In this document: in pieces, positions 17,112-26,168 of the stretch
Numbering within the stretch: position 1 is the first letter of the stretch
Layout of the letters: every line of letters starts with the position of its first letter
NCBI RefSeq assembly: GCF_001509405.1
Contig: NZ_CP011502.1
Span: 1,178,001 to 1,242,000 of the forward strand
Length of the DNA stretch: 64,000 bases
Direction of reading: 5' to 3'
DNA from: Aeromicrobium erythreum
GTDB lineage: Bacteria > Actinomycetota > Actinomycetes > Propionibacteriales > Nocardioidaceae
Position numbers and translations under genes: made by a program
The notes under the pieces: generated by a model
The model's database searches: none
Told to the model about the DNA's origin: nothing
Seen by the model: only the letters and a program-made list of their open reading frames with translations

Positions 17112-17738
17112 TCAGTGACCGCGCGGGCCGGAGCGGCCCCGCCCGCGACCGTCCGGGCCGGCCTCGGAGCCGGTGTCGTCGCCGTCGTCGGGCTGCTCCT
17201 GCAGCGACTCGAGCAGGTCGCGCAGCTCCGAGCGCAGGAAGTCGCGTGTGGCGACCTCGCCGAGGCCGAGTCGCAGGCTCGCGACCTCGCGGGCGAGGAA
17301 CTCCATGTCGGCGTGCGACTGGGCGTCGGCACGACGGTCCTGCTCCTGCTGCACGCGGTCGCGCGCCTCCTGGCGGTTCTGCGCGAGCAGGATCAGGGGC
17401 GCCGCGTAGGAGGCCTGCAGCGACAGCATGAGCGTGAGGAAGATGAACGGGTACTCGTCCCAGCGCGGCCGCTCGGGGCCGTAGGGCACGTTCCACACGA
17501 CCCAGACGAGGATGAGCATCGTCATCCAGATGAGGAAGCGTGCCGTGCCCATGTAGCGGGCGAACGACTCGGCGAAGCGGCCGAAGCGGTCGGTGTCGCC
17601 CGAGCGCGGCCGCAGCGAGCGTCGCCGTCCGCGCTCGCGGGGCTGGTCGAGGCGGTCGCGGTCGCGGCGGGCCTGCTCGCGGTCGCGACGCGCCTGCTCG
17701 CGGTCGTGCCGCCCGCCGTCGCGGGAGCGCTCAGCCAC
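17112..17738 (-). CDS. DUF1003 membrane protein
   Basis: 208 residues. A very basic N-terminus with REQARRDR repeats (residues 10-45) precedes the DUF1003 core, GRFAESFARYMGTARFLIWM, with two transmembrane helices (about residues 66-84 and 96-116, PFIFLTLMLSLQASYAAPLI). A charged, coiled C-terminal tail follows. Its function is unknown. It overlaps the stop of the upstream CBS gene by eight bases and is regularly found beside it in actinobacteria, suggesting joint action in the membrane. Confidence 0.85.
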   Translation of the reverse strand: MAERSRDGGRHDREQARRDREQARRDRDRLDQPRERGRRRSLRPRSGDTDRFGRFAESFARYMGTARFLIWMTMLILVWVVWNVPYGPERPRWDEYPFIFLTLMLSLQASYAAPLILLAQNRQEARDRVQQEQDRRADAQSHADMEFLAREVASLRLGLGEVATRDFLRSELRDLLESLQEQPDDGDDTGSEAGPDGRGRGRSGPRGH

Positions 17739-19008
17739 GCAGACCCACCCCCTGCGCCGCGTCGCTCGCGGCGCGGTCGCTGTCGCGCTCGCGCCAGCCC
17801 TCGGGCAGCAGGTGGTCGAGGACGTCGTCGATGGTGACGACGCCGAGCAGGTGGCTCGTCTCGTCGACCACAGGGAGCGCGAGCATGTCGTAGGACGCGA
17901 GCAGGTTCGCGACGTGCTCGAGGCTGGCGTCGGGCCGGGGCCAGTCGATGTCGTTGTCGGCGAGCCCGCCGACGAGGGTCGACGGCGGCTCGCGCAGCAG
18001 GGCCTGGAAGTGCACGATGCCGAGGAAGCGGCCGGTCGGGGTCTCCAGCGGCGGCCGGCACACGTAGACCATCGACGCGAGCGCAGGTCCCAGCTCGGGC
18101 TCGCGCAGCCGGGCCAGCGCCTCGGCGATCGTCGCGTCCGGCGGGAGGATGACCGGCTCGGTCGTCATCATGCCGCCGGCCGTGCGGTCCTCGTAGGTCA
18201 GCAGGCGCCGCACGTCCTCGGCGTCCTCGGGCTTCATGAGCGCGAGCAGCTGCTCCGACGTGGCAGGGGGCAGCTCGCCGAGCAGGTCGGCGGCGTCGTC
18301 GGGGTCCATCTCCTCGAGGACGTCGGCCGCCCGTTCGGGGTCGAGGACGCCGAGCACCTCCACCTGGACGCTGTCGGGCAGCTCCTCCAGGACGTCGGCG
18401 AGCCGCTCGTCGACGAGCTCGCCGACGATCTCGGCGCGTCGCTTCGTCGGCAGGTCGAGCAGCGCGTTCGCGAGGTCGGCCGGGCGCATCTCGTCCATCG
18501 TGGCGAGCAGGTGGGTGGCGCCCTGGCCGGGCTCCTGGCCGACGAGGCCGGTGACCTCGTCCCACTGGACCACGTGGGTCGCGCCGCGACGTCCGAACCG
18601 CTTGCCCGACTCCTGGACGGCCACCGAGCCGAGGTACCAGTCGCGGCGGGTGTCCTGCTCCATCGCCAGGTCGTAGACGGTGCCGGTGCGGGCGTCGGGC
18701 AGGGTGACGGTGCGGTCGAGCAGCTCGTGGATCGCCAGCGTCTCGGTGCTCCGCTTCTCGAAGCGGCGCATGTTGAGCACGCCGGTCGTGATGACCTGGC
18801 CGGAGTCGAGCGACGTCACGCGGCCGATCGGCAGGAACACCCGGCGCCGCCCGAGCACCTCGACGACGAGGCCCACGACGCGCGGTCGGCGCGGGCCGCG
18901 CAGCGCCACCACGACGTCGCGCAGCTTGCCGACCTGGTCGCCCGCGGGGTCGAAGACGTCCTGCCCGACGATGCGCGACAGGAAGATGCGTCCGGGGCTC
19001 GAGGTCAC
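17731..19008 (-). CDS. PRC-barrel / MgtE_N / CBS-domain protein (Rv1232c-like)
   Basis: 425 residues from GTG 19008. Order: PRC-barrel-like N-terminus (GQDVFDPAGDQVGKLRDVVV), a second beta-rich part, MgtE_N helical repeats (ADLANALLDLPTKRRAEIVG, VLDPERAADVLEEMDPDDAA) and two CBS modules ending VTIDDVLDHLLPEG. No transmembrane helices are present, so this is the regulatory half of an MgtE magnesium channel without the pore. It may sense Mg2+ or nucleotides and act on a partner, possibly the overlapping DUF1003 protein. Confidence 0.85.
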   Translation of the reverse strand: MTSSPGRIFLSRIVGQDVFDPAGDQVGKLRDVVVALRGPRRPRVVGLVVEVLGRRRVFLPIGRVTSLDSGQVITTGVLNMRRFEKRSTETLAIHELLDRTVTLPDARTGTVYDLAMEQDTRRDWYLGSVAVQESGKRFGRRGATHVVQWDEVTGLVGQEPGQGATHLLATMDEMRPADLANALLDLPTKRRAEIVGELVDERLADVLEELPDSVQVEVLGVLDPERAADVLEEMDPDDAADLLGELPPATSEQLLALMKPEDAEDVRRLLTYEDRTAGGMMTTEPVILPPDATIAEALARLREPELGPALASMVYVCRPPLETPTGRFLGIVHFQALLREPPSTLVGGLADNDIDWPRPDASLEHVANLLASYDMLALPVVDETSHLLGVVTIDDVLDHLLPEGWRERDSDRAASDAAQGVGLRG

Positions 19009-19167
19009 GTGCCCAGGGTAGAGGCTCGACGTCGCCCGGCACGTCGCCGACCTGTCGCCGGCGGGACGTCGCGACCGGCGCCCGACGCGCGGACCGGCGC
19101 GTCCTCTCGTACGCTTCGAGACGCACGTCACAGGCGGTCCGGCCGTCCGATCCGACGAGGGGGAACC

Positions 19168-20685
19168 ATGTCCACGAGCGTCCTGGCCCGGGAGCGCACC
19201 GTCGCCGGCCCCGGCTTCAACCGCTGGCTCATCCCGCCGGCCGCGCTGGCGGTGCACCTGTGCATCGGGCAGGTCTACGCGACCAGCGTCTACAAGGCCT
19301 CGCTGGTCGAGCACTTCGACACCAGCCTGACCGCCGTCGGCGTCGTGTTCTCGATCGCCATCGTCATGCTGGGCGTCTCGGCCGCCGTGTTCGGCACCTG
19401 GGTCGACACCGGCGGGCCGCGCCGCGCCATGGTCGCGGCCGCCACCTGCTGGGCGACCGGCTTCCTCGTGGGAGCGCTCGGCATCGCGACGAGCCAGCTG
19501 TGGCTGCTGTACCTCGGCTACGGCGTGATCGGCGGCATCGGCCTGGGCATCGGCTACATCTCGCCGGTCTCGACCCTCATCAAGTGGTTCCCGGACCGCC
19601 CCGGCCTCGCGACCGGCATGGCCATCATGGGCTTCGGCGGCGGCGCGATGATCGCGAGCCCGCTCTCGAGCACGCTGCTCGGCTGGTACGACTCGTCCTA
19701 CGACACCGCCACCGGCCTGGCCTCCGGCTCGGCGGTGGCGAAGCTGTTCGTGACGCTCGGACTCGTGTACCTGGTCGTCATGCTGTTCGGTGCATGGCTC
19801 GTGCGGGTGCCGGCGGACGGGTGGGCGCCGCGTGGGTTCGACCCGTCGACCGCGAAGAAGAAGGCCCTCGTCACGACGGAGAGCGTCTCGGCCAACAACG
19901 CCGTCCGCACGCCGCAGTTCTGGCTGCTCTGGGTGGTGCTGTTCTGCAACGTGACCGCCGGCATCGGCATCCTGGAGCAGGCCGCGCCGATGATCCAGGA
20001 CTTCTTCCGCGACGGCCAGGACTCGACGGTGGCCGCAGCCGCCGCGGCCGGCTTCGTGGGCTTCCTGTCGCTGTGCAACATGGCGGGCCGGTTCGTGTGG
20101 TCGTCGACGTCCGACGTCGTGGGCCGCAAGAACATCTACGTCCTCTACCTCGGCGTGGGCATCGTGCTCTACGCGACGCTCGCGCTCGGCGGCTCGGGCT
20201 CGACCGTGCTGTTCGTCGTCCTCGCCGGGTTCATCCTCAGCTTCTACGGCGGCGGCTTCGCGACCATCCCGGCGTACCTGCGCGACCTGTTCGGCACCTT
20301 CCAGGTCGGCGCGATCCACGGCCGGCTGCTGACCGCCTGGTCCGCGGCGGGCGTGGCGGGACCGCTGATCGTCAACGGCTTCCTCGACGCCAGGGGCGAG
20401 CCCGGCGCCCTGACGGCGGCCGACTACCGTCCGGCGCTGCTCACGATGGTCGGCGTGCTGGCCGTCGGCTTCGTCGCCAACCTGCTGGTGCGGCCGGTGG
20501 CGTCGCGCTTCCACGAGCCCCACAGCACGGAGCCGACGGCCGAGCACCCGCCGGCCTCCGCGCAGGGCGAGGACACGACGGCCGAGGGCGTCACGCCGCT
20601 CGCGGTGGTGGCGTGGCTCGTCGTCGGCGTCCCGCTGGTCTACGGCGTCTACGAGACCGTCGTGAAGGCCTCGGCCCTGTTCTGA
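19168..20685 (+). CDS. OFA-family (oxalate/formate antiporter-type) MFS transporter
   Basis: 505 residues from ATG 19168, after GAGGGGGAA. Twelve hydrophobic segments; VYATSVYKASL in TM1, KWFPDRPGLATGMAIMGFGG after TM4 and FGTWVDTGGPRR in loop 2 fit the OFA branch of the major facilitator superfamily. An extra C-terminal pair of hydrophobic stretches follows a charged linker. It converges on fdhD and the formate dehydrogenase genes, so transport of formate or a related acid is likely, though the substrate is inferred from position. Confidence 0.85.
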   Translation: MSTSVLARERTVAGPGFNRWLIPPAALAVHLCIGQVYATSVYKASLVEHFDTSLTAVGVVFSIAIVMLGVSAAVFGTWVDTGGPRRAMVAAATCWATGFLVGALGIATSQLWLLYLGYGVIGGIGLGIGYISPVSTLIKWFPDRPGLATGMAIMGFGGGAMIASPLSSTLLGWYDSSYDTATGLASGSAVAKLFVTLGLVYLVVMLFGAWLVRVPADGWAPRGFDPSTAKKKALVTTESVSANNAVRTPQFWLLWVVLFCNVTAGIGILEQAAPMIQDFFRDGQDSTVAAAAAAGFVGFLSLCNMAGRFVWSSTSDVVGRKNIYVLYLGVGIVLYATLALGGSGSTVLFVVLAGFILSFYGGGFATIPAYLRDLFGTFQVGAIHGRLLTAWSAAGVAGPLIVNGFLDARGEPGALTAADYRPALLTMVGVLAVGFVANLLVRPVASRFHEPHSTEPTAEHPPASAQGEDTTAEGVTPLAVVAWLVVGVPLVYGVYETVVKASALF

Positions 20686-20693
20686 GCGCAGCA

Positions 20694-20710
20694 GCGCCCG
20701 ACCCGGGCGC
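20694..20710. terminator. Hairpin between the transporter and fdhD
   Basis: GCGCCCG/CGGGCGC with an ACC loop occupies the 30-base gap between the convergent genes. Confidence 0.6.
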
Positions 20711-20715
20711 GTCGG

Positions 20716-21537
20716 TCAGGCGACGACGCGCTCGGGACGGGTGTAGACGTTGAAGCTGCTGCCGCGCGAGAAGCCGACCACGGTCACACCGAGCCGGTCG
20801 GCCAGGTCGACCGCGAGCGACGACGGCGCGCTCACCGCGGCGAGCACCGGGATGCCGGCCATGGCCGCCTTCTGGACCAGCTCGAACGACGCCCGTCCCG
20901 ACACCTGCAGCACCGTGCCGGTGAGCGGGAGTCGGTCCTCGCGCAGCGCCTGGCCGACGACCTTGTCGACGGCGTTGTGCCGGCCCACGTCCTCGCGGAC
21001 CACCAGCGGCGTGCCGTCGGTGCCGAACAGTCCCGCCGCGTGCAGCCCGCCCGTGCGCTCGAAGACCGCCTGCTGCTCGCGCAGCCGGTCGGGCAGCGCG
21101 GCCAGGACGGCGGCGTCGACCCGCACGTCGTCTGCGGACACGTCGAACGCCGACGTCGTCGCCACGGCGTCGATCGACGCGAGGCCGCACACGCCGCACG
21201 AGCTCGACGTGTAGACGTGCCGCTCGCGGCTGGCCGCGACGTGCGCTCCGCGACCGCTGACGCCGACGTCGATGACGTTGTAGGTGTTCTCGTCCTGCTC
21301 CGGTGCGCAGTACCGCATGGCGTGCAGCTGGTCGGTGCGCGCCACGACGCCCTCGGAGACGAGGAAGCCGGCCACCAGGTCGAAGTCGTGGCCGGGGGTG
21401 CGCATGGTCACCGCGAACGACGCGCCGGCCACGCGGATCTCGAGCGGCTCCTCGGCGGCGAGCGAGTCGTGCCGCGGCGTCACGCCCACGCCGACCTCGA
21501 CGTGCTGGATCCGGCGTCGCTGGACGGGCTTGGTCAT
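20716..21537 (-). CDS. fdhD: Formate dehydrogenase accessory sulfurtransferase FdhD
   Basis: 273 residues from ATG 21537. The CxxC motif in [12 protein letters not shown] (sulfur-carrying cysteines), [20 protein letters not shown] and [18 protein letters not shown] are diagnostic of FdhD. It passes sulfur from a cysteine desulfurase to the molybdenum cofactor of formate dehydrogenase. It is the last gene of a four-gene run with overlapping ends (fdhF-like, mobA, DUF6457, fdhD), all devoted to making the molybdoenzyme at 22390-24816. Confidence 0.95.
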   Translation of the reverse strand: MTKPVQRRRIQHVEVGVGVTPRHDSLAAEEPLEIRVAGASFAVTMRTPGHDFDLVAGFLVSEGVVARTDQLHAMRYCAPEQDENTYNVIDVGVSGRGAHVAASRERHVYTSSSCGVCGLASIDAVATTSAFDVSADDVRVDAAVLAALPDRLREQQAVFERTGGLHAAGLFGTDGTPLVVREDVGRHNAVDKVVGQALREDRLPLTGTVLQVSGRASFELVQKAAMAGIPVLAAVSAPSSLAVDLADRLGVTVVGFSRGSSFNVYTRPERVVA

Positions 21538-21821
21538 GAGGGCGACCCGCTGCTGTCGTCCTGGTCGCCGCCGCGGACCTCGGCGAGGAGCTGGGCCTGC
21601 GCGACGGCGCGGCGGACGGCGTCGTCCCCACCGCCCGCCAGCCCCGCCGCGTAGCCGGCCAGGAACGTGGTGAGCGGGGCCGCGGGGCGCACGACCGCGT
21701 GCGCGGCGACGGCGGCCAGGTCGAGGACCCGCTCCACGTCGGTGCCCGGGTCGTCGACGCCCAGCTCGGCGCACAGCTCGCGCCACCAGGCCAGCATCGT
21801 CTCGTCGCGGTCGCTCAGCAA
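21534..21821 (-). CDS. DUF6457 small protein
   Basis: 95 residues from TTG 21821, which sits inside the end of mobA with AGGAGG just upstream. Helical; begins LLSDRDETMLAWWRELCAEL. Similar small genes regularly lie between mobA and fdhD in actinobacterial formate dehydrogenase operons. Its role is unknown. It overlaps both neighbours (7 bases with mobA, 4 with fdhD), implying coupled translation. Confidence 0.75.
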   Translation of the reverse strand: MLSDRDETMLAWWRELCAELGVDDPGTDVERVLDLAAVAAHAVVRPAAPLTTFLAGYAAGLAGGGDDAVRRAVAQAQLLAEVRGGDQDDSSGSPS

Positions 21822-22393
21822 TGGTCCTCCTGCAGGGCGTCGAGGTCGGCGGGGGAGTCGAGGTCGTGCGTGGCGCCGTCGGGGGAGGGGACCAGCGTGA
21901 CGTCGAGGTGGTCGAAGAGGCGTCGCAGCGACGCGTCGACGAGGTCGGGCAGCCCGCGGACCACGTCGGCGGCCTCCGCGGAGAGCAGTGCCGAGGTCCA
22001 GTGGGCCCGGCCCGTGCCGTCGGCCACGACGAGCGCCCCGCGCGGGCGTGGGGCGTCCAGCAGGGCGTCGACGAGCTCGGCCGCCCGGGGCAGGTCGGCG
22101 GCGAGCACCACGACGGGCGCGCCCGGCGCGAGCGCCCGCAGCCCGGCCTGGACGCCGGCCGCGGGTCCCGAGCCGGCGGGGTCCTCCCGCGTCCACCCGA
22201 CCGGGCGCGACGTCGGGCGCGGCGGCCCGACGACCACGACGTGGCTGTCGTCGGGCAACGCCGCGAGCGCGTGGTCGAGCAGCGGCCTGCCGCCGACGAC
22301 GAGCTGCGTCTTGTCCTGGCCGTCCCAGCGCCGGCTGGTGCCACCGGCCAGGACCACGGCCTGGAGGGAGCGGCTCGGGGTGGAGGCGGTCAC
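21815..22393 (-). CDS. mobA: Molybdenum cofactor guanylyltransferase
   Basis: 192 residues. The nucleotide-binding motif LAGGTSRRWDGQDKTQL is the MobA/GlmU-type signature, slightly changed from LAGGxSxRMGxDK; VVLAADLPRA carries the metal-binding Asp. MobA joins GMP to molybdopterin to form the bis-MGD cofactor used by DMSO-reductase-family enzymes such as the adjacent formate dehydrogenase. Starts four bases inside the fdhF-like gene. Confidence 0.88.
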   Translation of the reverse strand: MTASTPSRSLQAVVLAGGTSRRWDGQDKTQLVVGGRPLLDHALAALPDDSHVVVVGPPRPTSRPVGWTREDPAGSGPAAGVQAGLRALAPGAPVVVLAADLPRAAELVDALLDAPRPRGALVVADGTGRAHWTSALLSAEAADVVRGLPDLVDASLRRLFDHLDVTLVPSPDGATHDLDSPADLDALQEDHC

Positions 22394-24816
22394 GACAGGT
22401 GCAGGGGCTCCGGCTGCGGGTGCGACCGGTGCTCGCCGTCCGCGCCGACCGGGTGCTGCGACCCGTCCACGCCCTCGCCCACGCCGCCGACGGCGGTGGG
22501 GACGAGCCGGACGACGACCGACTTCGACGTCGGCGTGTTGCTGTGCTCGGCGACGGAGTCCAGCGGCACCAGCGGGTTCGTCTCCGGGTAGTAGGCCGCC
22601 GCCGTGCCGCGCGGGGTCTCGTAGGAGACGATCCGGAACCCGGGGGCGACCCGGTCGACGTCGTCGTCGGTCCAGTGGGTGACGAGGTCGACCACGTCAC
22701 CGTCGCGCCAGCCGAGCGCCTCGATGTCGTCGGGGTGTACGAGGACGACGCGTCGGCCGTTCTCGATGCCGCGGTAGCGGTCGCTCATCCCGTAGATGGT
22801 GGTGTTGAACTGGTCGTGGCTGCGCAGCGTCTGCAGGAGCAGGTGCCCCTCCGGCACGTGCAGCACCTCGACCGGCGAGACCGCGATCCGACCCTTGCCC
22901 GTGGAGGTGTGGAAGGAGCGGGAGTCGCGCGGTGGGTGCGGGAGCACGAAGCCGCCGGGTCGGTCGACCTTGCGCTCGTAGTCCTCGCAGCCGGGCACGA
23001 CGCGGGAGATGTGGCCGCGGATGATGCTGTAGTCCTCCGCCATCGCGTCCCAGTCGATGCCGTGGCGGTCGGTGCCGTCGGCCTGGCGCAGCGTCGCCCG
23101 GGCGATGCCGCAGACGATGGCCGTCTCCGAGCGCAGGTGCGGGCTGGCCGGCTCGAGCGGTCCGCGCGAGGCGTGCACCGACGACATCGAGTCCTCGACC
23201 GAGACGAACTGCGGACCGGTGGCCCGCTCGTCGACCTCGGTGCGTCCCAGGGTCGGCAGGATGAGCGCGGTGTCGCCCGTGACCAGGTGCGAGCGGTTCA
23301 CCTTGGTCGACACGTGCAGCGTGAGGTCGGCGCTGCGCAGCGCGTCAGCGGCGACGTCGGTGTCGGAGACGGCGTGCACGAAGTTGCCGCCGAGACCCAT
23401 GAACACCTTGGCCTTCCCGTCGCGCAGGGCGCGGACGGCGTCGACGACGTCGAGCCCGTGCTCGCGCGGCGGGTCGAAGCCGAACTCGGCCTGGAGCGCG
23501 TCGAGGAAGGTGTCGGGCGACTTCTCCCAGATGCCCATCGTGCGGTCGCCCTGCACGTTGGAGTGGCCGCGCACCGGGCACAGGCCGGCCCCGCGCTTGC
23601 CGATGTCGCCACGCACGAGCGCGAGGTTCGTGACCTCCTTGATGGTGGCCACGGAGTTGCGGTGCTGCGTCAGGCCCATCGCCCAGCAGTAGATGGTCGC
23701 GCCGGAGGCCTCGATCATCCGTGCCGCGCGCTCGATCAGCTCGCGGGAGAGGCCGGTGGCGGCCAGCACGACGTCCCAGTCGAGGGCGCGCACGTGCTCG
23801 ACCCACGCGTCGTAGCCGTCGGTGTACTGCTCGACGAACTCCCGGTCGATCGCGCCCCACTGCTCGAGCAGGTGGCCGAACGCCTGGAACAGGGCGAGGT
23901 CGCCGTTGATGCGCACGGGCAGGTGCAGGTCGGCGATGTCGGTGCCGCGACCCACGACACCCCTCGGCTTCTGCGGGTTGCGGAAGTTGACCAGTCCGGC
24001 CTCGCGCAACGGGTTGATCGCGAGGATCTTGGCGCCGCGACGCTTCGCGATCTCCAGCGCCGAGAGCATGCGCGGGTGGTTCGTGCCAGGGTTCTGCCCG
24101 GCGATGACGATCAGCTCGGCGTCGTAGAGGTCTCGCAGGCTCACGCTGCCCTTGCCGATGCCGATCGACTCCGCGAGCGCGACGCTCGTCGACTCGTGGC
24201 ACATGTTCGAGCAGTCGGGCAGGTTGTTCGTGCCGAACGCGCGGACGAACAGCTGGTAGGTGAACGCCGACTCGTTCGACGCGCGCCCGGACGTGTAGAA
24301 GACGGCCTCGTCGGGGGACGCGAGACCGTTGAGGTGCTCGGCGACGAGGGCGAACGCGTCGTCCCACTCGATGGGCTCGTAGTGCGTGCCGCCGGGTCGC
24401 TTGACCATCGGGTGCGTGATGCGGCCGAGCTGGCCCAGCCAGTACTCGTCGTGGGAGTCGAGCTCGGCGATCGAGTAGCGGGCGAACACCTCGGGCGTCG
24501 CCCGGTCCGTGGTGGCCTCCTCGGCGACGGCCTTCGCGCCGTTCTCGCAGAACTCGGCCGTGTGCCGGGCCTCGGGGTCGGGGTCGGGCCAGGCGCACGA
24601 CGTGCAGTCGAACCCGTCGGCCTGGTTGAGCTTGAGCAGGGTCTGGGCGGTGCGCTTCGGACCCATGTGGGACAGCGCGCGCTCCATCGACACCTTGACC
24701 GCCGTGACGCCCGCCGCCGCGTCCTTGGGGGAGTGGATCTCCAGCTCGCTGTCGTCCTGCGCGCCGAACCCCTCGACGACCGGTGCGGTGCCCGGTCCTG
24801 CCGTCCCGTTGCTCAC
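22390..24816 (-). CDS. fdhF: FdhF/YdeP-type molybdopterin oxidoreductase (formate dehydrogenase alpha-like)
   Basis: 808 residues, a DMSO-reductase-family catalytic subunit. FDCTSCAWPDP near residue 69 is the shortened Cys pair of the YdeP branch; a full N-terminal four-cysteine [4Fe-4S] site is not seen. NNLPDCSNMCHESTSVALAE is the region of the Mo ligand, IAGQNPGTNHPRMLSALEIA and AMGLTQHRNSVATIKEVTNL bind cofactor, and the C-terminal domain carries LLLQTLRSHDQFNTTIYG. There is no in-frame TGA, so it is not a selenoprotein. Resembles M. tuberculosis FdhF (Rv2900c). Probably oxidises formate; YdeP relatives have also been tied to acid resistance. Confidence 0.88.
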   Translation of the reverse strand: MSNGTAGPGTAPVVEGFGAQDDSELEIHSPKDAAAGVTAVKVSMERALSHMGPKRTAQTLLKLNQADGFDCTSCAWPDPDPEARHTAEFCENGAKAVAEEATTDRATPEVFARYSIAELDSHDEYWLGQLGRITHPMVKRPGGTHYEPIEWDDAFALVAEHLNGLASPDEAVFYTSGRASNESAFTYQLFVRAFGTNNLPDCSNMCHESTSVALAESIGIGKGSVSLRDLYDAELIVIAGQNPGTNHPRMLSALEIAKRRGAKILAINPLREAGLVNFRNPQKPRGVVGRGTDIADLHLPVRINGDLALFQAFGHLLEQWGAIDREFVEQYTDGYDAWVEHVRALDWDVVLAATGLSRELIERAARMIEASGATIYCWAMGLTQHRNSVATIKEVTNLALVRGDIGKRGAGLCPVRGHSNVQGDRTMGIWEKSPDTFLDALQAEFGFDPPREHGLDVVDAVRALRDGKAKVFMGLGGNFVHAVSDTDVAADALRSADLTLHVSTKVNRSHLVTGDTALILPTLGRTEVDERATGPQFVSVEDSMSSVHASRGPLEPASPHLRSETAIVCGIARATLRQADGTDRHGIDWDAMAEDYSIIRGHISRVVPGCEDYERKVDRPGGFVLPHPPRDSRSFHTSTGKGRIAVSPVEVLHVPEGHLLLQTLRSHDQFNTTIYGMSDRYRGIENGRRVVLVHPDDIEALGWRDGDVVDLVTHWTDDDVDRVAPGFRIVSYETPRGTAAAYYPETNPLVPLDSVAEHSNTPTSKSVVVRLVPTAVGGVGEGVDGSQHPVGADGEHRSHPQPEPLHLS

Positions 24817-24930
24817 GATGCTGCCTCCCGGTGCGTGCCTGCGGTCACGTTCGACCGTACCCGCTGGACCGCAGGGGCGCCCGTCGCACGAGGGCTCGGG
24901 CGCGGCGACGTCGGGGCCGTCGCGGTGGGC

Positions 24931-26055
24931 TCAGACGGCCGCGACGCCCGTGCGTCGCCCGCGGCGGGCGGTTGCGCCCGTGGTGGTGGCGGCGGTCGTG
25001 CTGGTGGCGGTGCCGCGCGAGCCGTCGGCGGCGGAGTCCTGGTCGGCCAGGCCGGTCACGAAGTCGCCGATCTCCTCGATCGCCGCCCGCGCCTCCGGCA
25101 CCCACGAGGCCGCGGCCTGGAAGACGTGGACCTGGCGGTCCCACACCTGCAGGTCCACGGGCACCCCGGCCTGGACCAGGCGTGCGGCCATGTGCTCGGC
25201 GTCGGCGAGCAGGATCTCGCGGGACCCGATCTGGATCAGCGCCGGCGGCATGTCCTCGAGCGGCATGTCGACGGGGCAGACCCGCTGGCCGTTGATGCCG
25301 CGGCGGGTGTCCATGCGCAGCGCGACGTCGGTGAACTTCTCGAGCGCCCGCAGCGGGAAGGTCTGGCAGCGGTCGGCGTTGCGGTGCTGGCGCTTGCGCG
25401 CGACGTCGACGTCGAGCAGCGGCGAGATGGCCACGACGCCGGCGGGACGGCCGAGCCCCTGGTCGAGCACGGCGCGTGCGACGCTGAACGCGAGGTAGCC
25501 GCCGGCGGAGTCGCCGGCGATCGTCACGTCCTCGGGCCGGTAGCCCTGCTCGAGCAGCCAGCGGAAGCCGTCGACGCCGTCGGCGACCGACTCGGCGATC
25601 GGCTCGTACGGCATCTGCCGGTAGCCGACGTTGAGCACGGGCTGGCCGGAGGCGTGCGAGATGCGCGAGACGAGCCGACGATGGGTGTTCAGCCCGCAGG
25701 TCAGGAAGGCCCCGCCGTGGAAGTAGAGGATGACGCGCGGGTTGCCGCCGTGGATGTCGCGCACGTCCTTGGCCGAGAGCAGCTCGCTGCCGCAGCGCGC
25801 GAGGTCGACGGTCCGCCAGCTGGTGCCCTCGTGGACGGGCAGCAGCCGGGCGGCGTGCTCCAGCAGGTTCGGCGGGAACAGGTCGAACGGCAGCCGCGTC
25901 CAGAGGTCGAGGACGGGACGCACGGTGTGCCGCAGTCCCAGGCCGAGAGCCCGCGACTGCAGGCTGGCGCCCTCGAAGTACCGGGCGTCGGCGGCGACCG
26001 CCAGGTGCCCGGCACCGTGCGTACGAGCCGTGCTGCGCTCCCTCGTGCTGACCAT
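24931..26055 (-). CDS. HSL-family alpha/beta hydrolase (lipase/esterase)
   Basis: 374 residues. The oxyanion motif ILYFHGGAFLTCG, the nucleophile elbow TIAGDSAGGYLAFS (Ser) and the late His in DRQVHVFQAAAS form a hormone-sensitive-lipase-type catalytic set. A Thr/Ala-rich tail of about 40 residues follows. It is divergent from the wax-ester synthase gene at 26169 with a shared 113-base control region, so hydrolysis or exchange of stored lipid is plausible. No signal peptide is visible. Confidence 0.82.
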   Translation of the reverse strand: MVSTRERSTARTHGAGHLAVAADARYFEGASLQSRALGLGLRHTVRPVLDLWTRLPFDLFPPNLLEHAARLLPVHEGTSWRTVDLARCGSELLSAKDVRDIHGGNPRVILYFHGGAFLTCGLNTHRRLVSRISHASGQPVLNVGYRQMPYEPIAESVADGVDGFRWLLEQGYRPEDVTIAGDSAGGYLAFSVARAVLDQGLGRPAGVVAISPLLDVDVARKRQHRNADRCQTFPLRALEKFTDVALRMDTRRGINGQRVCPVDMPLEDMPPALIQIGSREILLADAEHMAARLVQAGVPVDLQVWDRQVHVFQAAASWVPEARAAIEEIGDFVTGLADQDSAADGSRGTATSTTAATTTGATARRGRRTGVAAV

Positions 26056-26168
26056 CGGACTCTCCCCTCGTCATGCGACGTTCACGAATATGTCACACCC
26101 GGTGACCTACGCCACACGAAATCGTTACGTTAGCGCCACCGCCCCGTCTGCCGCAGGAGATTGATCGC
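26056..26168. promoter_or_regulatory. Divergent promoter region, hydrolase / wax-ester synthase
   Basis: This is an AT-richer island. On +, GTGACC (26102-26107) and TACGTT (26126-26131), spaced 18, make a candidate promoter. An inverted repeat GTCAC-N5-GTGAC (26092-26106) overlaps its -35 end and could be an operator for both genes. Confidence 0.45.

Noticed and set aside
17731..20547. Very long - strand open frame (over 900 codons) including antisense of the OFA transporter
   Set aside because: The part above 19008 is GC-driven shadow coding opposite a clear transporter; only the PRC/MgtE_N/CBS part has protein-like motifs.
22390..24816. Selenocysteine formate dehydrogenase
   Set aside because: The catalytic subunit frame has no internal TGA, and the sequence belongs to the YdeP-like branch.
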